Part shown: one piece after another, positions 45,113 through 54,954 of the stretch
How positions within the stretch are numbered: the first letter of the stretch is position 1
Layout of the letters: the number at the start of each line of letters is the position of its first letter
NCBI GenBank assembly: GCA_032433595.1
Contig: JASWJB010000049.1
Coordinates: 1-64,000, forward strand
Length of the DNA stretch: 64,000 nucleotides
Direction: 5' to 3'
Origin: Conoideocrella luteorostrata
Taxonomy: Eukaryota; Ascomycota; Sordariomycetes; Hypocreales; Clavicipitaceae
Notes under the pieces: model-generated
The model's input: only the letters and a program-made list of their open reading frames with translations
Database searches by the model: none
Told to the model about the DNA's origin: nothing
Position numbers and translations under genes: made by a program

Positions 45113-46155
45113 ATGGCGTTTGCTAGCTCAACATCAAAGGGGTCGTTCCCACCAACGCTCAAACTCAATGACGGTAACGAGATTCCGGTGGTAAGTCCAC
45201 GATCATGAATAGCCCGCCTCTTGAGACACTAAAGAAGAGTGCTGATAGTTTATTGTTATTTCAGTTTGCCTATGGTCTTGGAACGGCTAACTACAAAAGA
45301 GACTCCGGTTTTGACAAGAGCCTCGTTGACGTCACCAAGCTGGCGATCGAGGTTGGCTACCGTCATCTTGACGGAGCTGAGGGTACGTACTACGACTCAA
45401 GTTGATTGCAGCGCATCAAAGTGCAGTACCTAACACTGAGACTAGTCTATGGGAATGAGGAAGAACTTGGCGCTGCCATCAAGGAGTCTGGCATCCCCAG
45501 AGACCAGCTCTTCGTTACAACCAAAATCCACGGAGAAAAGCAGAAGCCCACCCAGGAAGCGTTCGATCTGTCCCTGAAGAAGCTGGGCCTTGAATACGTC
45601 GACCTCTACCTCATCCACGGACCATGGTTCGCCACTTCCAACGAGGACCTGCAGCAGAAATGGGCAGACCTCGAAGCTATGAAAGCCTCTGGACGGGCCA
45701 AATCCATTGGAGTCTCCAACTTCCTCCAAGAGCACCTGGAAGCCATTCTGAAAACGGCTAAAATACTTCCTGCCATTAATCAGATCGAATATCATCCGTA
45801 TCTTCAGCATGGCGATCTTGTTGCATTTCACAAGAAGCATAATATTGCTGTATCGTGTTATGGGCCGTTGATTCCGATTACGAAAGCCAAGGCTGGGCCG
45901 GTTGATGCTATTTGGTCGGAATTGGCCAAGAAGTACGGAGTTTCGGAATCTGAGATCGGTCTGAGATGGATCTTGGATCAAGGGCTGGTGGCTCTGACAA
46001 CCAGCTCGAATAGGAGCCGGCTGGAGGGATATTTGGAAAAATTACCTTCTTTTAAGCTTACAGAAGATGAGACGGCTCAAATTGCCGAAGCCGGCAATCA
46101 GAAGCATTTCAGGGCATTCTGGGGCCGGAAGTTTGATGCAGATGATAGACGATGA
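45113..46155 (+). CDS. Aldo-keto reductase
   Basis: Three exons (45113-45190, 45265-45382, 45446-46155) encode 301 residues with the full (beta/alpha)8 length of the AKR superfamily. The catalytic tetrad is visible: Asp62 and Tyr67 in [15 protein letters not shown], Lys92 in VTTKIHGEK and His123 in YLIHGPW. The signature [11 protein letters not shown] and the NADPH-binding region near [16 protein letters not shown] follow. It should reduce aldehydes or ketones with NADPH in the cytosol; the physiological substrate cannot be read from sequence. The closest types by feel are the yeast YPR1/GCY1-like and D-xylose-reductase-like groups. Splice sites fall after EIPV (GTAAGT) and inside GAE-VYG (GTACGT), both restoring family-conserved text. 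The upstream region is shared with the divergent SelO gene. Confidence 0.9.
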
Positions 46156-46933
46156 ACATGAAAGACTGTGAGCATGACAGAGGTGGCAGCACGAAGAAAA
46201 TTTTATGACTTCCAACCGCGTGCTTCAAAGGGACACATATAATTTAAGATAATGAGCTCTGATAACACAAGATGGCTGTTCTCATCTACTCAAGGGTTGG
46301 AACCTACCTCATATACGCAACGAAGTACCTGAATGATATTTAAGAGCTAACCGAGTTTCAACTTTCCGCTTGCTTCAACATCTTATTTATGTTAACTTTA
46401 TATACATTTAACTTTGCGTGTTTTTCTTCTTGCTAACATAAATATTTTTTTCCTTATTAGTTATATTTTTCTTTTTATTGGTACAACTTCTTATTCCACT
46501 AAGCCAGACTTGGCTGAAAAAGCTACACAAAGTCGTTATCTGACTATCTCCCGCTTGTTTAAGTCAGATATCAAGTCTCCCCTTTACTCTTGAATTGCGT
46601 CTTTACTCGAAGCAATGCTTCTGTGCCTCCATGATTGCTAGTAATGTCTTTAATAGAGTCTTCGCATTTAATAACCTCGAATAACTCCTCAATCACTTGA
46701 TCTCGCTATCTACGAAGTCTCTGCAAGTTGAATTAGATTTTCGTTGCTTGGCGTTTGTCAGACAAGTATACGAGTCGTGTGGGTGTGTGCTTTGGGTCGA
46801 CAAAGCATGGTATTAACTGGTGTGTTTAGAAGGGTCAAATATTGTGACATGGCAACTGGATAGCCGCTCGAATCTGAAAAGCTGTGTTATTTCCAAACAC
46901 TAGTAACCTAATCATAATATATTTTTCACATTG
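46156..46933. other. AT-rich convergent intergenic region
   Basis: A markedly AT-rich stretch (46.38-46.5 kb contains long T-rich runs with TTATTAG and CTAACAT words) between the convergent AKR and XRCC4 genes. It may be a decayed mobile element or simply 3' flank. No frame or terminal repeat supports a call. Confidence 0.5.
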
Positions 46934-48091
46934 CTACAGTTCATCGTCACTGTCAGAATCATTTGTAGCCACCACGGGCTTCTTCCTTTGAAAAGGTAGA
47001 TTTCTCGGAGGGGGAGGCGCCGCGGCTGGCTTCTTTGACGGCTCTGGTTCACGCGTAGTCCTACTCTGAGGCTCGCCCATATCCTCCTCTTCATCCTCAT
47101 CCTCATCTTCGTCTTCACTAGCATCTGAAGCAGTTTCCTCAGATCTGTTCCCTGTATCCGAAACTTCTGGTTCTGACTTGACGGCTACAATTGCATCTTC
47201 TTCAGAATCCTCACTATCAACAGCCTTGGCTTTTCTCTTCGATGGTTTTCTGCCCGACGATTTCGGCACAAGCTGCTCGTCATTTGACGCGAATGTTTCA
47301 GGCACATCGACCGCATTGGCTGACAGCTCGGCAATAATTTTCTGTTGCTCCCTGATCTTAACCTTCTTCTCGTTCAAGAGATCTCTGAATTTTTGGAGAA
47401 GTGCCACTTCATCCTCTTGCTTCGCGAGAATCAGTTCCTCTAGCTGTGACTTGAGCTCTTCCACGGATGCTTGTAGACTATTCAATTCAGTTTTTGATTC
47501 ATTTGCGGATTCTTTGCTTTTGGTCACAGCATCGGCGGATGCTGCGCACCAGCCAAATAGATCGATAGTTTCGTCTTCATAATTCAATGTGATGGCGCCG
47601 AGCCGTTGCTAATTTAATTGTCAATATTCTGGTATTTATTGGCTGAGGTTTGAAGATGCTTACAGTTATTCCTTGGACTTGCTTTCGAACTGTAAGAGAT
47701 ATCGAGACTTCACTCTGTACTGCGGCTGAAACTTGGATATCTGACAGAATCTCTTGTTCGAATATAGATGTTAAAATATCTTGCCACTCCGATTCGGAGA
47801 CTGGGCAGTTTTCTATACGTAAAGAAGAAATGCGATCGTGCCTCACTGAAAGTTGCGGCCCGTTAGTCTTGAAGCTTTGAGGGAAGTCGCATTAAGTGAG
47901 AGAAAGGAGATGTAGCGCTGCGTGTGTAGTCTTGTGATTTAGAACTCACGTGAGCTAAAATAAGCAGCCTCTCCTTCAGTCGCCACGATTTTCAGATCTA
48001 GTGGCTTTGAGCCTTTGGAAGAGACTTGTACGAGAACACAAGAAGATTCATGGTCGGTACGCGAGAATTTGAGCACTCGCATAGGCGGCAT
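46934..48091 (-). CDS. XRCC4: XRCC4/Lif1-like non-homologous end-joining factor
   Basis: Three exons (48091-47950, 47845-47664, 47608-46934) give 332 residues. The start is the ATG giving MPPMRVLKFSRTDHESSCVL. The N-terminal head domain is beta-rich (VLVQVSSKGSKPLDLKIVAT, then SLRHDRISSLRIENC). It is followed by QRLGAITLNYEDETIDLFGW and a long coiled coil (residues about 130-200, LNSLQASVEELKSQLEELIL) that in XRCC4 dimerises and binds DNA ligase IV. The tail is a Ser/Glu/Asp-rich acidic segment (ASDASEDEDEDEDEEEDMGE) ending in a Pro-rich patch and SDSDDEL, with Lys/Arg stretches that may act in nuclear import. Identification is by architecture and head-domain text; sequence conservation in this family is low. 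Introns of 104 and 55 nt restore the frame cleanly. Confidence 0.8.
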
Positions 48092-51000
48092 GATTGCACT
48101 TGAACTTGGAGATGAGGTGAGGTGTAATCTCAATCCTGCTTGGTGGTGGGATGGAAGAGAGACGGGTGCTTTTAGCCAAAACTGACAGCCCTACAGATAT
48201 TTTATGAGGTGTAAATCTTCAATGAGAAGGAAATTCGTCCTAGCGCTCGATATCAAACAGCCTCTTTTATGGTTTGATGAGACCATCTTCTGGAGCTGCC
48301 AGGCAGCCGCAGGCAAAACCCAATTGGTACTATTCTTGACCCAACCCCCCATTGGCTGCAGCGTAGCTCTAGTGGGGCGCCTGCATCTCTGTGAATGGAC
48401 TTGCCCTTGTCTGCCTGTCCATGACGGCGGCCACGCTAACCAGCAGCTGTGCGTACAGCAGGTACTTGCCACTTGCTTACCACCCACGTGTATGTGGCCG
48501 TTTGTTCGGCCAAACACCACGTTCGATGTGAAGTTTCCCATAGTTACTCCGTGGATGCTCATCATTTAGTCAAAAGCCGACGTCTCTTCCTCTCAATTGA
48601 GTCTCTGTAAGAAATCCTGCGCGTTTGCGTAAATCACTCCGCTTCACCACCCTGGCCGCGAACCTGACGCGAATGATGTTGACTTTCTGCAAGTCGCGAC
48701 TTCTAGCTCCAATCAGGTCGCTAAGTTTGGATGGTGGTGTGCTGCAAGGTCTACGGAGTGCCGCTTTTAGCTTTGGCACTACCTTGGCGAGAATAGGTGG
48801 GGGATGCTATGCTGCATGAATGATGTGCATGATCCGGTTCGAACGGACGACCTGGCAAGATTGCTTGTGACAAACTTTAACCATGGCATGGTCGTACGGC
48901 CATATGGGGACTTTTACTATTCCGCAAGCAACATGGACATTCTATTGTCCAGTTCCTACTTCCTCCCAGATGGGGGGTGTCATGCGTCTGGTCCGCTTGC
49001 TTGACCCTGCATTGTACTCCGTATCCGAGCACATGCTCATGGAACGACTGTGGATGCGTGAATTTGGATGCAAACTTGCTCTTTGGTGTGGTAGCAGGCT
49101 GTTTCATGAGGGATCACAGTGTTGGATTACAACCTAGTTTTTACTACTGCATTATCGTGGTACTATTAATACGTAATACGCAATCCGTATAATTTTAACA
49201 TTTCTGTCTTCGTGACTAGGTCACAGGGGAGGTGTCGAATTACACCTTATGCTGCCATCTTCGGGACGTTGCTGAACAAGGAGAGTCATTGTCTGTACTC
49301 CGTACTCCGTAGGCTATGAGTTTTCCATGGGAGTTCAGATGGTATACTCCGTAGTGCAGTCGGTTTTGAGTACGCCAGAACCCTGCATGCGAACTCCTAG
49401 ACGAGCATGCAGCCAATCTCCTCACGCTGTTCCTTTAATTAGAGCTTCGAGAAGGGAGCATGTGTTTATGACGCCCATGCTGCTCCACGTTTCTTCCTCC
49501 ATGTGGATGGCTTGTTAAATATTCATTGTGCTGTCTGTACAATGTGAAACGACTTGCACAATAAGACTGCGAAATCCAGCTCACAATATAATACGGGAAG
49601 CGTGCAGCACCCATTCTTGTGGGGGGAGGGATACTGTATAAGCATAGCTAATTGGCTACTACATAAGCCGCCTCCTAAGTCCGCAGAGTCTTTCACTAAC
49701 AGGATCCTGAATTTACAGGCAGCAGTAGTCCGCGCTCTGTGTACATATGCTGCGTAGAAATAGTTAGCGTATAGTAGCACATTATATATATACAATGCAG
49801 CGTGCAATACAGCGTGCAATGTAGCTAGAGTAAAAACATACGGAGTATATAAGCCGCAAGTTGTTCTGTTAGCGAGGTACAAAAGGGGTGCTCAGCAGCA
49901 CAACGCTTCCCATATAATACAATGGGGGATTTTGCTCTTCAGGAGCGCAACGCTGAACCTGGATGACACGAAACAATCTCCACCACTTTGTGGACTATGC
50001 AGACGTACTCCATAGGTACGTACCCCTTGGAGCAGATCCGAAGTCGGTACTACGCGTGTTACGGCCGGGTTTTGGCGATAATGCCTGGCATTGAGGGAGT
50101 GTGTATCCTCCGGGTCCGTGTACCGGAGTTCGTACGGCGCACAGTTCATACATCGTCAATTATACAAACATGTGGTGTGTGGTGCATGCCTTTGTTTGCG
50201 ATGGCACGGCCAGACAAAGACAAACAGAACTCCGTGACACACAGCGGACGCTGGAAGCAGCGAGAGGACTAAGCCTTGTCGGGAAGGGTCGGTGCTCCAC
50301 CTTCCCAACCTCCCAGTGAGACACCCAAGAGGCTAGCTGGTACAAGGGTGCCAGAAGACGGCGCTGAAGAACGCCTGGAGAGGCCTGGAGCTGACGTCCG
50401 GACACAAAAGCCCCAATGCCAGTGCCACCACAAGCTAGCTCACCAGGGCTTCACAAGCTGCCAGCCACCCCTGAGAACTTGCTTTTAGAGGGGCAAACCA
50501 GGATTAGCTTGCCATGCGTCTGTTGGTTCTGCTGATTCTGCACCGTCCGCTCCTGCTTCCTGCCCACTCCCAGCCTTCTCGATCCTGTGTGCTCCTGACC
50601 TCACTCGCTGCAACCACCACCCGACTCCTCATCCAACGCTCGCTCAGCCGGTCCTCCTACCCACTAATCGTCCGCACTACGTGCTCCGTACTGGCTGGCT
50701 GCAACGCCAGGCTGGCCATCACCACCTCGTTTCTCCCACAGTCACTCCCACACTCTACGCACAAACTCAAAATTTTCGCACAGCTTTGTCGACAGCTGCT
50801 GCGCGACCAGCAACATCGCCAGCGTCGGATTTTTCGACCTGCACCCGGGTGCTATTGACAGTGCTCGGTCACGACCACTTCCCGCCGGACGACAACCCAT
50901 TCAACGGCTCCGCGAGCGTGAATCAGTAGCTGCACGACGACTCCACTCTTCCTCGCATCGCTCGTACGACATCCAATTGAGCTTTCCTCAGATCGCAACG

Positions 51001-51225
51001 ACGGCTTCGACGGGGGACGTTGGCCTGGGCTTCTAAACGATTGCTTGCTCGTGCGCCCCGACCATACCTTGCAGTTTACGATTATGAGTCCGTCAAATTG
51101 ATTCCGAATCGTGGTCGCAGTCGCACAACCCACCAGACACCCAACGAAAATCACAACCTGAATCTGCACTTTACGATAATCACCACACTAGAAACGGCAT
51201 TCACCATCCCGCGCGACTGCTGAGA
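48092..51225. other. 3.1-kb divergent intergenic region, rich in the TACTCCGTA 9-mer
   Basis: The region between the XRCC4-like and Byr4 genes. Five exact copies of TACTCCGTA or its complement lie at 49015, 49296, 49303, 49345 and 49839, with variants near 50004 and 50687. CT-rich DNA from 50.5 kb to the Byr4 ATG is probably its promoter and leader. Open frames here are short, overlap and lack domains, so no gene is called. Confidence 0.55.
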
Positions 51226-54200
51226 ATGGAGCCTTTGCGATTAAAACCACGGCAGCCCGTGGAAAATGAAATCGAAAACTGGGATGACGATGAAGACTTT
51301 CTTCTAGTAGAAAGCGATGGGCTTTCATTTCGCAGCTCTTTCACCACCACCACAGCTGGACCTGCCAACTCACATGCTCTGTCAAGACCGTCTTCTCGGC
51401 GGCGAGACTCCACGTCGTCTCATGTCTCGTTTCGGTCAGAGCTAGAGTCATTGATTGGAGAAGAGAAGCAAGTACACTTGCCTGGGGACGACGAATCATC
51501 TACAATGGACGCCATTACTGCCGCAGAGCATGCAGGCATACCTTTGCCAAAAAACATCCCTTCCTCCGCTTTGACGGGAGGCACTATCAAACGACTAGGA
51601 GGACGTAAAATTAAGAAGGTCATCCAGGAAGATTGGGAAAATGACCTGGAGCTGCCTGACGCTTCGCAGGCATTGAGCGTCAAGCCTAAAACTGACAAAG
51701 AGTTTCCTGAAACGCTTCGCCAGGTCAGCGGCGGCTCGGTACAAGGCAGCCCAACACGGGCTATGAAAACACCAACTCTTTTCCAACCACAGCGTAGACA
51801 ATCCACACAATCAAACACCAGCGCTCTTTCGTCTGCACTCAACTTGGATAGATTCAAGGATATGGATGATGACGACTTTTTTGGCGATGGCGCTGCTACC
51901 ATCAAAGTCTCCAAGGGCAGAATAGCACCAATGCAGCCCGTCTCATTCATCACGCCGCCTACTCCGCAGAAATCGGACAAAGCCAAAGAGACGCCGGAGG
52001 ATGATTTCGAACAGGATTTGGAATTACCATCCGATGGAAAGCTGCGGTTGTCTACCAAGAAGGATATTCCAAAGACTCCATCGTCTAATATTGACGATTT
52101 GGACTGGGGCGAAGGCAGTTTGGGTACCCGGTATGGTGGTACTCGACGAGATGGACGTTCTAACAGAAGTTCTTCAGCTTCGGCTCTGAGCCCCAGCATT
52201 TCAAGTTCCATCACCGCTGAGAGTGAGGATGAGACCTTTGATGGACTCGTGTTACCTTCTGGGCCTTTCAATTTCAAAGAGCGTCTTCGACAGCGCAAGA
52301 AGAGCTTTTCTCCGGAACGAATTCCGGAAGAGCCATCGCCAACAGTGCCAGCTAAAACACCCGCTGAAGCAGACCGTGAGGACTTCTTTGACGATCTTGA
52401 CATTGGGGATGACAATGTGTTCGGCTTGGGCAAATTGTCCCTGCACCGAAACATCAAGGTCAAAGAGAACCAACCATCTAGTCCCGCACGTCCCAAGACG
52501 GCTATTTCTCTGACATTCACAAACAAACCTGCCTCCTCACAGACCAGAATCCCCCGCCTAAGCCATGAACGCGCGCACTCGACTTCTTTGGAACCAGTGT
52601 ATGAAAGCGGCGGGTCGGCCGCTCCTTGGCGCAACCGTCGCTCTCAATCTCGCCTCGGACATTCACACCAGTCCTCAGTTACCAGCTTGCCCACGCCAAC
52701 AACCACTTCTCCTGGGCGGCAGTTCCCTCTGTCAACTCCACGAGGGCGGGAGGTCGGCTCAAGATCATCATTTTCCTCTCTCAAAGGCGACGCGCCGACC
52801 ACCAGTTCTCAGCTTCTGAAACAGAAGCGGTCACTGCCAGCTGTGCGAGCTCTGAGCACTCAATCAAAACCCATGTCCCATCGCCCACCATCAAGGGGTG
52901 AGACTGGCCGGCCACAATCTGGCTTGCGACCCAAGACACCTGTGGAGCGGCATCGCACGAGTCTTACGGACAGCCCTGCATCCTTGACTCGGAAACCACA
53001 GCCTTTCTTACCTGCAGGGCCCCCGCAAGGCAAATCTCAGCATATCGCTTCCAGGACACTGCGCCAGTTCCGGAGGCATGACTCGGATAATGCTATTGAT
53101 ATCCGACCCATATCGCGATCTTTCTCTAGATCTGGGGTGCGATCACCTAGCCCACACAGATACAGAGTTGCTGCGGATACGTGGGAACGCCTGAGCAAGC
53201 CAAAGAATAAGAAGCATTTTGGTGACGGGCATGAGCTGGATGGCTTCGACGACTTGCCGACATCACGAGAATCGGAGACACGATATCTCAAGCAACCTGT
53301 CGGGAGCGGGACCAAAGCCACTATTCGAAACAGGCTATACCAGAACATTCTGCCGGACAGGACAGCCACCCCAGCGCCGTCGACGCCATTTTCGCCGGCC
53401 AAGACAACACACACTCCCCGCTTCGCGCGTGATACCGCCGCGAGTCGGATTGCTCGAGAAACTTCATTGGCTCATCGTGCGCCGAGCCACGGCCCGTTGT
53501 CCACCATAGCTGCTCAGCGGGAAGCTCCTTTAGGACCCAAGACCAACTTGAACCAGCAGCAGCCTCATTTGCCTCAGTCGACGATCCGCTCCAAGAAGAA
53601 GACGAAGCGACCTCAGCAGCTGAAGCCACATCTTATTTCCAACCTTAATGCGGGAAGGGATTCAAAAGTGATCAATGGCATGTATTACAACGCGGAGACA
53701 TTCCGCTGGGAAGGCAATGATAATGCGTTGAACGCATTTGATGCTACAGTGGCCACTCCAACCGCTACCACCGGTTCACAACCCGCGCGCGAGAAGGAAG
53801 TCGCCACACCTCGACCTGCTCTCATCACCAATATCAGTGCCACAAAGGGCGTCCAAGTCGTCAGTGGCATGGTCTTTGACCCGCAGAACATGTGTTGGCT
53901 GAAACTTGGACAGCAGGGCCAGGCAAAGTCTGTAGCAACGAGCGATACCATGGACGGCTTCGATGCTTTTGACGACGACGAAGAGGATGTGTTCAGGGAC
54001 ATCCCTGATTTGGACGATAACGCTGCAAAAGAAGAAGAACGCGGGGGAGTGACTGGTCGCGTTAGCGACATTAAGGATGATTGGCTCGTGGGTGAAGAGT
54101 TTGATGTCGGCCCCGAGTTTGTCCGGAGACAACGCGAGGAGGAAGATCGGTGGAGGAAGAAGTGCGAGAAGTGGGTGGGCCGAGGACCCCGAGATATAGA

Positions 54201-54252
54201 GATGTGGAGGTGGACGATTCGGGATCTTGTGTCCCAGTTTGATGAGATTTAA
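51226..54252 (+). CDS. byr4: Byr4/Bfa1-like inhibitor of the septation initiation network
   Basis: An uninterrupted gene for 1008 residues beginning MEPLRLKPRQPVENEIENWD. Most of the protein is disordered, Ser/Pro/Thr-rich and punctuated by short acidic-aromatic repeats: NWDDDEDFLL, DWENDLELPD, FEQDLELPSDGKL, LDWGEGSLG and DREDFFDDLDIG. These resemble the repeats through which Byr4/Bfa1 contacts the GTPase and GAP. The conserved C-terminal block contains LISNLNAGRDSKVINGMYYN, ETFRWEGNDNALNAFD, GVQVVSGMVFDPQNMCWLKL, FRDIPDLDD and DVGPEFVRRQREEEDRWRKK. With Cdc16/Bub2, Byr4/Bfa1 forms the two-part GAP for Spg1/Tem1 at the spindle pole, restraining septation. The role is inferred from the family; residue conservation outside the C-terminus is weak. 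Confidence 0.87.
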   Translation: MEPLRLKPRQPVENEIENWDDDEDFLLVESDGLSFRSSFTTTTAGPANSHALSRPSSRRRDSTSSHVSFRSELESLIGEEKQVHLPGDDESSTMDAITAAEHAGIPLPKNIPSSALTGGTIKRLGGRKIKKVIQEDWENDLELPDASQALSVKPKTDKEFPETLRQVSGGSVQGSPTRAMKTPTLFQPQRRQSTQSNTSALSSALNLDRFKDMDDDDFFGDGAATIKVSKGRIAPMQPVSFITPPTPQKSDKAKETPEDDFEQDLELPSDGKLRLSTKKDIPKTPSSNIDDLDWGEGSLGTRYGGTRRDGRSNRSSSASALSPSISSSITAESEDETFDGLVLPSGPFNFKERLRQRKKSFSPERIPEEPSPTVPAKTPAEADREDFFDDLDIGDDNVFGLGKLSLHRNIKVKENQPSSPARPKTAISLTFTNKPASSQTRIPRLSHERAHSTSLEPVYESGGSAAPWRNRRSQSRLGHSHQSSVTSLPTPTTTSPGRQFPLSTPRGREVGSRSSFSSLKGDAPTTSSQLLKQKRSLPAVRALSTQSKPMSHRPPSRGETGRPQSGLRPKTPVERHRTSLTDSPASLTRKPQPFLPAGPPQGKSQHIASRTLRQFRRHDSDNAIDIRPISRSFSRSGVRSPSPHRYRVAADTWERLSKPKNKKHFGDGHELDGFDDLPTSRESETRYLKQPVGSGTKATIRNRLYQNILPDRTATPAPSTPFSPAKTTHTPRFARDTAASRIARETSLAHRAPSHGPLSTIAAQREAPLGPKTNLNQQQPHLPQSTIRSKKKTKRPQQLKPHLISNLNAGRDSKVINGMYYNAETFRWEGNDNALNAFDATVATPTATTGSQPAREKEVATPRPALITNISATKGVQVVSGMVFDPQNMCWLKLGQQGQAKSVATSDTMDGFDAFDDDEEDVFRDIPDLDDNAAKEEERGGVTGRVSDIKDDWLVGEEFDVGPEFVRRQREEEDRWRKKCEKWVGRGPRDIEMWRWTIRDLVSQFDEI

Positions 54253-54954
54253 GCGAGGGCAGTATATGTATGGCTATCGATTTTCCGGTGCGAGTCAATC
54301 AGGTTTACAGGACTAGGCGGCCATGTTGGGCTGACTCTATTACATTGAACGACTTGGATGGCAAGCCCTTCTTTGAACCAGCAGCAGTTTGTTGTTTTGC
54401 GGATAGACAGGACCACTTGTATGGGAAGGACACTGGTTTGTGTTATTGCTTTCATGGTACAAAAGGGAGGATGCTGCCCCCCCCTTTTTTTGGGCTTTGT
54501 TTCTGGGCAATAGACAAAATCATGGGATTCTGCCACGAACGGAGGAGCGCAGACTAAGCGATGTGTAGGCAGACGTGGTGTGGATGCGCTGTTGTTTGGG
54601 GAGCAATGTTTTTTCTTTAACGACTTGAGATGATGGACATGATGCTTGATGACAACTTTACATTATATTACTTTATTGCATTGGTGGTAGGAGGGGGCTG
54701 GGGGGTTTGGACGGAAAGAGCGCAGACAACGAATACCATTGTTCGTTTGTATTGCGTGTCAATATTTTGCTTCCTAGAGAAAGAAAGGAGTGGGATGGGG
54801 GCGGCATTTGGTTGACTTGTTTTTAGAATTAATATCAATTTTTGACTCCTTTGCTGTTGACACCCATAAGACCGAAACCAATCTACAAATCCTTTCTGCA
54901 TTCATTTCTCTTGGTGCTTCCTCCATATGTACATACAGTAGGTAATTAAGTTGC
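54253..54954. other. Convergent intergenic region
   Basis: Shared 3' flank of the Byr4 and Nop2 genes. No gene is seen. Confidence 0.6.
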
